Shown here: positions 22,263 through 33,457 of the stretch, one piece after another
Numbering within the stretch: the stretch's first letter is position 1
How the letters are laid out: every line of letters starts with the position of its first letter
Origin: Selaginella moellendorffii
Lineage: Eukaryota > Streptophyta > Lycopodiopsida > Selaginellales > Selaginellaceae
DNA length: 64,000 nt
NCBI RefSeq assembly: GCF_000143415.4
Contig: NW_003314262.1
Location: 3,620,620-3,684,619 of the forward strand
Direction of reading: 5' to 3'
Notes under the pieces: model-generated
Seen by the model: only the letters and a program-made list of their open reading frames with translations
Told to the model about the DNA's origin: nothing
Database searches by the model: none
Translations under genes and position numbers: made by a program

Positions 22263-24454
22263 ACTATAAACATTATGTTCATCATTGATGATCCTAAAGC
22301 TGAAAACATCTATAAATTATTTATAATTACAAATTACAAAATATTTGTAATATTTTGATTGGATTTTTCTTGTGAACTTTAAAAGCAAATGCATGTGATA
22401 GGTGATATGGGCCATGTCTATCATAAGCTCAAATCGTCATGGTATACTAAAGAGATGCCAAAATATATTTTCTACAGTTTCCAAGGAACTAAAGATAAAA
22501 ATATATTCAAGATTGAACCTTCCATTATTGTCTTGAAAATTACTGATGATATGCTTTAGGACCATATATAGAAGAAGTTGCACTCTATTTCATTCATATA
22601 TGAAAAGAACTTCTTTAGGGTATATTCATAATCTTTTTCAATGGTTCATAATGCATGTTTTGTCAATACATGCACTACCATTTCATCCCTAAAAACCTTT
22701 GAGCAATCTTTATTTGTTGCAACTGCCATGTTTGCAAAATATTTAACAAATGCAAGATATTAATTAATGCCACCATTGCAAAAATGAATAAAGTTTTTCC
22801 AAACTTTGTAAGTCCATGGGAAATTTTATCCTCAAGACGTTTGTATGAAAAACATTTATATAGACCAAACATATGGTCTCACTTTTGGCCAATTTCTAAA
22901 GATGTTCACTTCTCTTTGGATGATTAGGGCAATCAAACTTTTAGAGACACTAAAAGGTTGCTTTTATTCTCCATTAGTGCCAATTAGAGCTCCCCAAAGG
23001 TTATTGCATTCAAGGTTGATTAAAGTACTATGCACTTTCATTTTTTATTCCATATTATGTTTTTGTTTTTTGTTTTACAATATATTGTCTATAAGCTTGC
23101 CACAATCCATTGGATCCACTTGGTGCTAGATTGCAACTTCAAAATCTCTTATAGGGCTTTCCACCAAACTTTGGTTTCACTTCTAGCAAATTGAGCTCCA
23201 CTTTGGTTATATTTATGACTTCTTGCATGATTGGACAGCAAAAAGTTTGAACTGGAGGTAGAGTGTGAATCCCTTGAAACTCTTCTTCCTCTTGTATATC
23301 AACTCTTTCTCAGTGCCATGGTCATGGCATCAATTGCATTTAAAATAACACTTCTATGCCAAAACATCTCTAGATTCACAACAATCACTTGTAAGTTCTA
23401 GAAATTTTAAAAAGAAAAACCAACATATCTTGAGCTTAATTTGTGAATAGTGTTTGGACCTTTAAATTTCATCAAGCGTGAGAATACACTAGCCAGGAGC
23501 TCAAAATATCCCCCAAGTGGCTCTACAAGTTCTATAGCTCCTTTTACTCATTAGTGAGTGTGGAGGAAGCTTCAGACTAGAATCTCTCTCCAAGAAGCAA
23601 GTCATGTAGGAAATTTTCACCATAGATGGATTCCCAAGATTGCCTAATCCTTATGGAGTTCTTAAGCTACAAGAGCTCCTGGCGAAGAGCCATTGGATTC
23701 ACTAAAACCCCGACTGTGTAAGCAATTTATAGCAGCAGATCATTGAAGAAGTTACTGTTGAGATGATGCATTTTGTATCATTCCCATGATCTCCTCTCCA
23801 ATAAGAGTTGCCTTGAACTGAGTGCTTTGCAGGCGGTGCCTAAGCCTAGTGCCAATGATGAACATAGAAGTGGGAGGAGCTTGGAGCTACAATGTGTGAT
23901 GAGCTCCTGCAACTTCCTCATCTCCTTGCCTAAAGTCTTGATTTCACGATTTCTTACTGTCACTTTGTGGTAGTACTAGAGATTCTTGAGTTATGGTGAT
24001 TGATCTGACATTGTTGTGGCCAAGGTAGCGAGAAACATTGATGCCTTATGATGCTATCACCCAAAAGGGCCAAATCAAATCCGTACAGTTTTTCTTTTTA
24101 GTTCGTGGTTCAGTAAGCAATTGGAAAACTTTAAACCAACACATAGAATAAAGTGTACAGCAAGTTCATGTTTGTTTATATCCTTAGCCTCCATCACATA
24201 CTAAACACTGTTTCATACTTCTTTTGTAAATTTGAGGTTTTTTACACAAACCTGGTTCCATGCAACTTTCATTGCTCTCTCCACCCATCTCTACATCACG
24301 TAGAACTTGTTGAGTTTGCCACTATGAAGAAACATTGTCTAGCAATGACTGGTAATTGTAGTCTATTATATGGTTTTGAGACCCCAAACTAGAGTCATTG
24401 ACTATTATAGAGTTTTGAATGAAGCAGTTGATTAATATGAATTAATCACAGCCA

Positions 24455-24592
24455 TTGACCTAATGCCCTGTGTGATTATTCACTAAGACATGGTTAAAGA
24501 AATAACCCTTTGACAGCTACCTCCCATCCAACAGCTGCCATTAGCTGGATCCGATAGCCCAGAAAGTTTGGCAACTCCTCCTTATTGAAAAC
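24455..24592 (+). repeat. Dispersed repeat family A, copy 4
   Basis: Contains GTGATTATTCACTAAGACAT, GGTTAAAGAAATAACCC, ACCTCCCATCCAACAGCTG, GCTGGATCC and TTTGGCAACTCCTCCTTATT. Confidence 0.75.
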
Positions 24593-25002
24593 ATCATATA
24601 CATACATACATACATATGATAATTTATATTAATATAATCTCTATAAATAGAAAAGCTGATTATAATATTAATAATGGAGTAAAATGATCGATTTTTAGAA
24701 ATCATAAAAATTACTATCATAGATTGCTTTAGTTTTTTATTCTGAAGATAACAAGCCATTGCCAGCTTCACAATATTTTTTTGGTGACCATTGCTGCAAA
24801 GGCGGAGTAGAATTATCAATTTAGTTTTTCTGAAAGTACAAGAATCAATCTAACAATAAACTCTAACCAAGTTCTCATAATTTAAGATTATCTAGCTCAG
24901 CAATAATCTGTGCTTCTTCCAGCTATAACTTTTGACAATACCAGGAACACAATCCTGGGTGGTAGCAACAAAGTCGCAGGGCCATTCAACTACGGCACAG
25001 GC

Positions 25003-25369
25003 ATTCTGAGCCACTCTGTTTTACACAAGAATCACTTTATTCCATGACCGGGCTAGCATCTTGGAAATCAGGCATTTGCTTCTGTTCTTTGCCTGTCACC
25101 TTCACAAAAATGAACGCCTCTAAGTGACATCGATTACATTTGCAGTCCGAGACATTGAATTTGGCTATCTTTGAGCAGCTGAGATGGTTTGGAAGATGCT
25201 GGCAGGCTGCTGAGTTTCCAGGTGAGCCTCTCTCGTCATTTGATCCAGGCAAATTCTTATCAGTCTTATATCTTTCATCCAAGCTCAAAGTAACGAATAT
25301 GCTGGCTATATTCTTAGAAAGTGTTTGAGAACTTGGGCGGGAGAGTTTTTAGGGCTCTTGATACAGAAT
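25003..25369 (+). repeat. Segmental duplication block, copy 1, with ALG7 fragment
   Basis: About 367 bp paired with 28189-28588 at roughly 90 percent identity (shared CATTCTGAGCCACTCTGTTT start and GCGGGAGAGTTTTTAGGGCT end). About 25140-25290 resembles ALG7 exons 8-9 and their flanking intron: GAGATGGTTTGGAAGATGC, GCTGCTGAGTTTCCAGGTGA and TCTTATATCTTTCATCCA match 17300-17412. The ALG7 coding frame is not preserved, so it is a pseudogenic fragment. Confidence 0.8.
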
Positions 25370-25676
25370 CTTACTTGAGAGCAAGGTTTATGAGCTTTCT
25401 GGCCGTGTTCAAAATCCCGCTTCATGAACGGGTGGATAATTTTGACGGACAAACGAATATTCTAACCCACTTCAACCTATCCCACATGCCGGAGAGTAAA
25501 AATCTGCAGTTTGATCAGTATATAAAGGAGACCCAGTTACCTTGTAAGAAAATCGGGTGCTCTGACCGCGAGCAGCCCTTTAAAACCAAGAAGCACTGGG
25601 AGGTTGTTTACGAGACGGCTTCCAAAAACCCAAGAAGCATCCAATTAAACCCAAGAAGCATACGAGCATGTAAGCA

Positions 25677-26066
25677 TTGCCATTTTTTTCAATCGATTGT
25701 GCGGCTACAACCAAGTGCGAGGACAATTTTGCGTCGCGTCCCTCAGAGACTACAATGACTAGCTGGACATCAGTGACCTCTCGTTTCAATATGGTCCATG
25801 GCATCATTGTGGCTGAGACGGGAGGCGCTCGCAAGGTATCTTTACTCTCTCTTCACACACAGGCTGTGGAGATTAGCACGGTATCCCAGCGAGAATTTGG
25901 ATCGAAACCTTCTGGAGCCTATGCGCCGCCAGTGGCGGGGATGTTGATGCAGCAGCCAACGAGGCAGCCCGAGCCGATTGGACACAGCCTGCTCAACGGT
26001 GGCGCGGCCGACGCGCAGAGGAACGCCGCCATCGCAGGCAGGAAGTTTTCTCCGCCGTGTTCTTGA
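25677..26066 (+). CDS. Hypothetical open frame, about 129 codons
   Basis: Open from 25677, with a further in-frame ATG at 25755 (MTSWTSVTSRF), to a stop at 26066. The local sequence is GC-richer than its surroundings, and a TATATAAAGG element lies at about 25516-25525. No domain was recognised: the C-terminal half is rich in P, Q and G (PPVAGMLMQQPTRQPEP). An overlapping minus-strand frame is equally open, so the coding strand is uncertain. It may be a relic of a gene carried with the adjacent duplicated block. Confidence 0.25.
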   Translation: MPFFSIDCAATTKCEDNFASRPSETTMTSWTSVTSRFNMVHGIIVAETGGARKVSLLSLHTQAVEISTVSQREFGSKPSGAYAPPVAGMLMQQPTRQPEPIGHSLLNGGAADAQRNAAIAGRKFSPPCS

Positions 26067-26639
26067 GAGCTGATGGTTTCGACATCCTTGACTGATTTTT
26101 CTAAGGAGAGCAATAATTCGAGAAGGCAAGGCAAGAGATGAAAAAATCATTCATCTTACGGCTTAGAATTTGGAGAGGGCCGCGCGTACGCGAGCCCTCA
26201 ACTTCCACAAATTACGACGCCCACTCCTCCACTTTGGGAAGATGGTAGGCCGGCCAAGCCGATGTGCAATGGGAAGGCCGAACCTAGGCCATTAGCCTTC
26301 AGGATCACTAATAAACCCCGTCCAGGTAAGTATGGATCTTTTCCCCAGGCCCTAGCTTATATACTGCTCTTGTGCCCTTATTCCACGCCTCGGCATGTGG
26401 GATAGGGCAAAGAATTGGTGCAGCATATCCTTCGGTCATGGCATGATCATCGAGAGGAGTTGTCGGGTGAGAAAGAAAGAAGCCTTCTCTCATCTTCTCT
26501 TTTGTATTTTGGGAGCAAAGCTCTCCAAGGAGTAGCAAGAACTTAAATGTGACCTTTACAACAATTGATACTGTTGCTGCAAGTATCTTGCCCAAGAGTG
26601 GTCGAATGGTGGGCCCTCACGATTATAATATGATGTAAT

Positions 26640-26735
26640 TGGCTCGGCCGGATGCCGTATCTGAGCACCCCGCGGTTCGAACCCACGACCAGAAGTTAAA
26701 AGAGTACCATACCGCTAATATTTGTAAAATAATTT
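26640..26735 (-). repeat. tRNA-derived SINE-like remnant
   Basis: On the minus strand an A-box-like TAGCGGTATGG (about 26725) is followed at pol III promoter spacing by a B-box-like GGTCGTGGGTTCGAACC (about 26692-26676). The sequence does not fold into a full tRNA because no acceptor stem pairs. It ends in GGTGCTCAGATACGGCATCC with no clear A-tail. It may be a SINE head or a decayed tRNA gene. Confidence 0.35.
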
Positions 26736-26739
26736 TATT

Positions 26740-27290
26740 CAAATATATGTATGCCAAAATTGAGCTAGGGCTTGGGGCAAGCTTGCCCAGGGCATGCGGG
26801 TTTAGGGTTTACGCAAATACAATAAACCCTAAATTTGCTCGCATCTCATCTTTTCTTTTAGGGTTCTTCAAAGATTAGGGTTCTTGTGGACCACGCCTTG
26901 AATTTCTTCACCAACAGAATATAACACTACCAGTTGGCACTCTGGTATAGCTTGATGCTTGGACCATTAAATGAAGTTTAGGTGCACATATGCCACCTCC
27001 AGTTCACCAGCCGATATCCTCCATATTGTTTTACGGGGCTTTGTTGCTCCCCTGGGTTCTTGTGAAGGTTCTTTTGTGCTTGATTGATGGTATGACAACA
27101 TGCATCATTTTCACCATGCGAGTTCACTTGAAAAGCTGTGAACTCCATTCCCTTGAAAAACATACACAGCTTCTTTATCCATAGGGAGATATATATCAAT
27201 TACAACGTTCACTCTTCCACTTTGGGACAGCCAGTGCTTAATAGAGTAAATATAGTCACATTCCATGAGGATATCCTTCGGTCAAAGACT
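26740..27290. other. Spacer with telo-box-like motifs
   Basis: Several TTTAGGGTTT / AAACCCTAAA-type motifs cluster at about 26808-26882. Such motifs are common in plant promoters and may also be interstitial telomere-like debris. No gene was recognised up to the PPR pseudogene. Confidence 0.4.
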
Positions 27291-27294
27291 AGGG

Positions 27295-28193
27295 TCAAAA
27301 GGTCAACATCTTGACCGGCCCTTCTTCCAGCATGAAATCCACGGCCTCTTGCGGCCGGCCCTCGCGGAAGTAGACCATGAATGGCTCTGCGCGACCGCTG
27401 GGATCCAGCCTGACTATCTCCTCCGCCACTCGCCTTGCTCGGGCGCTGTCCCGACGGATCTTACACACGTCAAGGAGCAGCTTCCACGCCGAGGCCGAGG
27501 CCACGAACGGCATGCTTGCTGCAAGATCCTCAGCATCTCCCAGCTCTGATCGGCTCGTCAACATCACCAGGATCGCGCAGTAGTGCTCCACACTTGTCCG
27601 GATGCCGTAGTCTGAGGCCATGTCGCGGATGATCCCCGCCGCATTGTCTAGGCACCCGAGCCATCAGCTGCCCCGAGCAATTCTCCGAGTGAAAAATCTC
27701 CAGCGCTTGCCCCGGGAGGTTGTTCATGGTGCACGCCTCCATGATGGACGCCCAGGTGACGGTGCTCCTCACCAGCATCGCGTCGAACAGCTCCATTGCC
27801 TCAACCAGATGCCCGTTACGGGCATACGCCACAATCAGGGTGTTGCATGCGTCGACGGTCACACGGGGCAAATTGTCGAAGGCTGTACGGGCCTCCGCCA
27901 CCATGCCGTGGTCTCCGTACGCCCTGATCATGTCCACCCACGTCCCCCGCGTCGTCTCCGGCATCAAGTTGGCGGCCTTGACGCACTCGGCTAGATACCC
28001 TGCCCTGCGCGAGCGAGTTCCAGCTCCCGGAAGTCCTGGCGGGCATGGAATCGAACAGCTCCTTCGCTGCAGCCACATTCCCTGCGCGAGCGAATGCTGC
28101 TAGAACCGCATTTGCGGCAATGGAATCCGAGGCTGGGACGCTCTGGAGCATCTCGCTGGCCTCGTCGACCAGGCCGTTTCTCGCGTACGCATT
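27295..28193 (-). pseudogene. PPR protein pseudogene, 5'-truncated and frameshifted
   Basis: Minus-strand PPR repeats from 28193 down: AYARNGLVDEASEML, AANAVLAAFARAGNVAAAKE, then a frame change near 28020, CNTLIVAYARNGHLVEAMEL and TWASIMEACTMNN, then a second change near 27650, and YGIRTSVEHYCAILVMLTSR with a C-terminal E-like segment. At least two frameshifts and no N-terminus. The 5' truncation falls exactly where the duplicated block (28189-28588) begins, so a rearrangement removed the start. No DYW domain follows. Confidence 0.85.
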
Positions 28194-28588
28194 CTGAGCC
28201 ACTCTGTTTCACACAAGAATCACTTTATTCCATGACCGGGCTAGCATCTTGGAAATGCCAGCCCCTCAGGCATTTGCCTTTGTTCTTTACCTTCTTCACA
28301 AAAATGAACGCCTCTAAGCGACATCGATTACATTCGCAGCTGTACAACTGCGATGTCCGAGATTGAATTTGGCTATCTTTGAGCAACTGAGATGGTTTGG
28401 AAGATGCTGGAACTGTGTATCAGGCTGCTGAGTTTCCAGGTGAGCCTCTCTCGTCATTTGATCCAGGCAAAATTCTTATCAGTCTTTGACTGTCTAGCTC
28501 AAAATAACGAATATGCTGACTATATTCTTAGAAAGTATTTGAAAACTTGGGCGGGAGAGTTTTTAGGGCTCTTGATACAAAATCGGTG
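28189..28588 (+). repeat. Segmental duplication block, copy 2, with ALG7 fragment
   Basis: Pairs with 25003-25369. About 28345-28490 is closer to ALG7 than copy 1 at one point, since it retains AACTGTGTATCAGGCTGCTG, matching exon 9. The copy is about 30 bases longer, including a GCCAGCCCCT insertion and a GCTGTACAACTGCGA insertion. It ends 40 bp before the stop codon of the NO VEIN-like gene. Confidence 0.8.
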
Positions 28589-28629
28589 AGAGCGCTTCGT
28601 TTTGGCCTAGCATATTTCGCATGAAAATT

Positions 28630-31600
28630 TCAGCCGAGAGCATCGCCGAGGGCGGCGAGGAACACCTCCTGGTAGATCCGCCTCACTTCTCCCAATCCAT
28701 CGTCGTAGGCGCAAAACCCTACAGCCAGTAGGGCTCTCGCGACGCTCGCCGCCACGAGGTCGCTCACGGCTGCCGAATTCGAGCTGCGCAGCACAGATTC
28801 GTCCAGCCCACAGGCATGGAAGCACGCCGCGAGCAGGGAGGTGTTCGTCAGCTTGTAAGCGCCGTTTACTCCGCCGTGGTGATTGTCATCTAGCTTGACG
28901 AGCTCCATCGCCAGGCACAGGTTGAGGCACGCTGCTCCAACGACGCTCAAGTGATGGTGGCTCGATCCTTTCACTCCCGGAAAGTTTCCAGCGTCGAGAA
29001 ATGCCGCTGTGAGCATCTTGTCCAGAGAGATGCCAGTCCTCATCCCAGGCTTGAGGTAGCCTTCCTCGGGTGGATAGTCCAAAAGGCGACGAACTGTTGG
29101 AAGGTACGTCTCTCGCCACGCGCTGATCTTCTCTGAGTTAAAAACCTCGTCTGGGAGCTCCATCGTCCACGCCTCGTCTTTGATCACGTCCAGCGATGAC
29201 AAGACTTGGAAAGCTTGCTCCAGGAGGTATTTCCGATTGTCCAGAGGAGTAGCAGCGACGAAAGCTGGAGAGTAAGAACTTGGAGCGACGGCAATGGTGG
29301 TGGATCTCGAGTCTGCTGGAGGTTCGGAAATTCTTGAATCTCTCTCCAGCTGATCTTCCTCCGTTTCAGGAACATCCGGTAGCACAAACGGTTCCATCTC
29401 TGCGACTGCTTCACCACCATGTAAGTTCTTCTCAGCGTCAGCTTTAGATGGATCCACAATCACCCCGGTCTTTAGAAACGTCTCGTCCTCGCTATAGAGC
29501 CGCATGTTGTGCTTGATGAGCATGTTGTCCACCTCCATGACGTCGAACTTAGAGAATGCCAGCATGCTCAGATGCCTCTCCATGCCTGGAATCAAGTCCC
29601 GGTGGTGGAAAAGCAGACCCTCCGCTATGATCCTCGCGAACTCGGTCCCAAACTCTGTGTTCCTCTTCTTCCTCTGCCCCTCGTCGACATAGGCTAGTTC
29701 CTGCCTCTCCCTGTTCCAGTAGAGCATCCTCTCCGAGACCGCGTGACGGGTAGTGTCTCCAGCGCGAAGAGTCCAGTGAACTTTCAGGCTCGTTTCGAGT
29801 TCCATCTCCTTTAGACGCAGCAGTTCCTGCACTATGGTTTGTCGCTCCTTGACGGAAAGTGATAGAGCCAGATACCCGAGTATTGCTCTGAACAGTCCCA
29901 GGTGGATGTATCCTTTGTCCCAAACCAGTTTCCTTCCGAGTGAGAGGCTCATGCAGCTCGTGTCCGTCTCCGATTCAGCACATTCGGAGATTGTCTTGAC
30001 CCCCAGCCAGGAGTAGACTTTATATAGCTCCTGCGTGTTGATCTCCTGGCTGGTTGGATACCACGCCACCCACGGACGAGGATTAGTGTTTCCAAAGAGA
30101 TGTTCCAGCTCTAGCTGATCAACCATGACCGTCTTTGCAGGCGGAAGAAGCTTGACGGTGGCTGCGTTCTTTTCGCAGGCTGGTATTGAAGGAACGCAGC
30201 TGCTCGCGCGGAAAACTTTCAGATACGGCGTCGAAGTTGGTCGTGACGAGACTAGCTTCGCCTCCACCAGCTCACGCCACACTGTGTAAGCCCTTTGTAC
30301 CTCGACATCTTTTCCTTTAGACGACCAGCTCTGCCAGAGCTCGCAGAACTTGATGATCGAGGGCTTCTCACAAACATCAAACCTCTTCTGAAGGATGTCT
30401 TGCATGACCCGCTCGTAGCAGCTATCCAGAGGTACAACACCGATTTCTCCAAACAAGCCCTCAACGTCGTGAATGACGCATTCTTCCTTTTTCTTCCAGG
30501 TTGCTGCACGGCCTTCGCTCTGCGGCACCCAGATCGTGTCAACGTCCCTCCATAATTCTTGTTCAGCGCAGCGGGAGAGGTACTGATAAAATCTGACCAC
30601 TTTAGCCGTGTCGACTTGCCGAGCAGGAAGCTTCTGCATATTGCCGAGACAGCGGAGGACAGTTGCATATCCCATGCCGGGCTCGCAAGCCACTCCCAGG
30701 CTTCGGAACTCGTTCTTATACTCCTCCAATGGCATCCAGTCCTTGTCCACGAACGGAACGTCCTCGACTTTCAAGACTTTAAGCAGCTCAGGCACCGGCA
30801 GGAATGCAACGGTTGGGCAGCAGTATCCGTGGCTCGTCTTCAACCACTTGGTAGTCTTAATACTGGAAGTGAAAGCGGGTGCATTGCAGTGCCTGGATTT
30901 AATCCACTTCAGTAACAACGAGCTCGCTGCGACGTTACCAACATAATGCGGAGGAAGGGCCTCGTTCACCGGATCAAAGGCGGGGATGTCCGTAGCCAGG
31001 AACTGCTCCTTCAGAAAATTCACAAACTCGGTTCGCACGTCGGAGTCGGAGAGATCGACCGTTGCTGACACCATATACTCTTGTGACAATTTTCGAACGC
31101 CGCGTCTCCACGCGGCAGACGGGAGCAAGAGCGGCCACTTCGCTCCACAAGCCGCCGGTAGCAACAATGGACGCGTTGAAACATAACTCGCACCATAGGG
31201 ACTCACGGCTCCGTCATTCTCGACGATTGGTAAATTACGCTTTTCGTTGCTGATAGATGTGTACGAGCTGCGGTCGTTTCTGTACAGGTCGAACAGGAAG
31301 TGCATCGCTAGAACAGCAAGCTTTGCATTTGAGGAGTTCGCAGTGACTGCTCCAAGAACCTGACGAGCGAGTGAGCATGCTGTCAGTTCGCTCACGCTGA
31401 AGGGGGCTCTCTCCAACCAGTTCTCTAAAACCGAGTGCTGCCGGATTTTTGCAGCGCAGGCCGATGGAACGAAGTTGAAAGTTAGCCAACGTTGAAACAC
31501 CTCTGTCCAACCAGCGAGCCAAGCGGTAGCTCTATGACCAGAATCCCAGTACATGGATCTGCCATCGTTTCGCGCGAGATCATCCATGCTTGCCAACTGG

Positions 31601-33359
31601 AGTCGACCATCGGAGCCTCGATACTTGAGAAACTTGAGGGATCTCAAAGTTGACGACTTGGAGGACAGGAACACCAGCAGCTTGACATATGCATCGTCGG
31701 GGAGCGATCTCATCCAGTCTTCAGAGTCGAGGCTTTGGTGATATTCATCGTTGCTCATATCTGGGACTCCCAGGAGTCTCAGCACCGAGCCGTAGTTCTC
31801 CTGCAGCGTGCTGTCCACTATGTACGAGGAACTTCGTCGCAAGAACCAGGGACTTCCTCGCAAGAACCTCGGACACTTCGGTGCGGCTCTGAGAAGCTCT
31901 CGGAAGCTGGGGGCGACTTTTCTCGCAAGAGCAGGCTTGCAAAGCTGCCCGCTCGGTGGTGCACGGCCGACGTCCGAGGCGCAAAGAATGACGTTGTTGT
32001 CCTTCAGCTTGGACAAGATATCGTTGCGGACTTTCTCGAGGTACGAGTTGCGGCAAGCATTCACAGGTACGTACTTGTACATTGCCATGCGTGCTACTGA
32101 CGGTATACTCTGCAGTCCAAACGCCGTGGTGTTGAGGAGAAGCTCGAAGGCGTTGTAGAAAACCTCGGGAACACAGCGAAAGATCCCCTGGTTCCAGGGG
32201 CTGTCAAAGAGGAGCGTCTCACGGGAGGAAACGAGCAAAAAGTCCGAGTTGATAAGAAACGGCAGGCCAGAGTGGATATCGGAAGGCAGGAACGAGAAGA
32301 TATCGCCAATGCTGCAGCTGCTCGAGATACGATCATCCACCGGAAAGGCTAGAGTGATCGTCCAGCTATCGACGTCTTTTCGCTTTTCAACCTTGGCCTC
32401 CTGAGGTACTTTCAAAGTCTGCTTAAACATGTAGTAGTTGCTGTGCTGAGTGCCATTCCGTCCGTTACTAGCTGTGAGAAAAGTTGTGCTCGTTTCCACG
32501 CTTCCATTCTTTGACGTTGTCATCTCCACAGATCTGGAGAGAGCCAGTTCCGTGGGAGGCCGCGACTGCTGATCGTAGATGGAGAGCATGCGTATCTTCG
32601 ATAGGAAGAGGAGCGTCTCCGCTGGGATTTGAGTAAGCTGCTTTGCCACCTCCGAAATCTTTTCTTGACGCAAGGGAAGGATGATCACCGTTGCAGGAAG
32701 CTTGGCCTTGCTACAGACCTTCTGCAGCACAGCGTCTGTAGGACGGTCGACCCATTCCGGGACAATATACCCGAGCTTGGCCTCGTTGTGGGGCTCTTCG
32801 TCGAAACGAATACGAAAGCCATTGCTGATTATATACGGCTGCTTGGTGACGAGAAAAACGCTCTTAAACCCAATTCCTGTACGAGCAAGAGACGTTACCA
32901 CGGCTAGAGAGGGAGAGGTAAGAAAGAATTATCTCACCTTTCTCGCCAATGTATCCTTGAGACTTCTTTCCTTTCTTTGTGGACTGACCAGCGCCGCACA
33001 AGGACTCTATATTCTTTTCCGAGAAACCAACTTCGTTGTTCAAGAGCAGCAGCGTGGCAGCTGCTCCAGTGCCAGTGACGTCGGTCTTTGTGAGATAGAT
33101 TTCGATGCTCGGCTCCATGGACGAATGGTAAGTGTTGTCCTCAGCGTTCTAAGACGCTCATGTTTGTCAGGTACAGAACCAAGTTCGAGCAAAGTACCTG
33201 GAGGAGTTCGGACAGGAAATGGATGTCCTTCTGGTAGAGCTCGGCAGAGAGGAGCCTGATCGTCTCCTGGAGCATGAGAGCGAGAGGATTGGGACCGGAC
33301 TGGCCGATTCCAAAGCGCTCGCGACGCAAGCGCTCGATAAACATTCGCTGGGACGACAT
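28630..33359 (-). CDS. NO VEIN-like GHKL (HSP90-type) ATPase with RNase III-like C-terminus
   Basis: Three exons, 33359-33198, 33148-32938 and 32876-28630, splice in phase. The joins recreate the N-box (ELLQNAEDN) and the lid motif (GEKGIGFKSVF), hallmarks of the HSP90-like/GHKL ATPase fold in plant NO VEIN and sacsin-type proteins; NNEVGF sits at the G1 position. The product is about 1,535 residues. NO VEIN proteins act in cell-fate and auxin-dependent patterning; the biochemical role of this relative is not known to me. The last roughly 150 residues (from MLTAAFLDAGNFPG through GAACLNLCLAMELV, LTNTSLLAACFHACGLDESV and SDLVAASVARALLAVGFCAY) follow the RNase III helix pattern. The acidic catalytic residues are replaced, so I infer a non-catalytic domain. 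The start at 33359 is the first methionine before the N-box exon. Confidence 0.85.
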
Positions 33360-33457
33360 TTCGCTGTGCAGAAATCTGTCTCCTACGTTCTCTCCCTTAC
33401 GTGAAGCAAGAATAGGAAGGCTTATTAAAAAGTTCGATTTTGCTTAAGATTCGATAC

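Larger units (their letters stand above)
19520..25000. other. AT-rich intergenic region with dispersed repeats, no gene recognised
   Basis: About 5.5 kb with only short, family-less open frames. Apart from the listed repeats A and B there is a TTTA tetranucleotide run (about 20695-20717) and TACA repeats near 24600. The stretch 23260-24010 is less AT-rich but has no family signature. No retroelement protein motif was seen on either strand. Confidence 0.5.

Noticed and set aside
26640-26735. A second tRNA gene
   Set aside because: Box A and B motifs are present but no acceptor or anticodon stem pairs, so only a SINE-like remnant is claimed.
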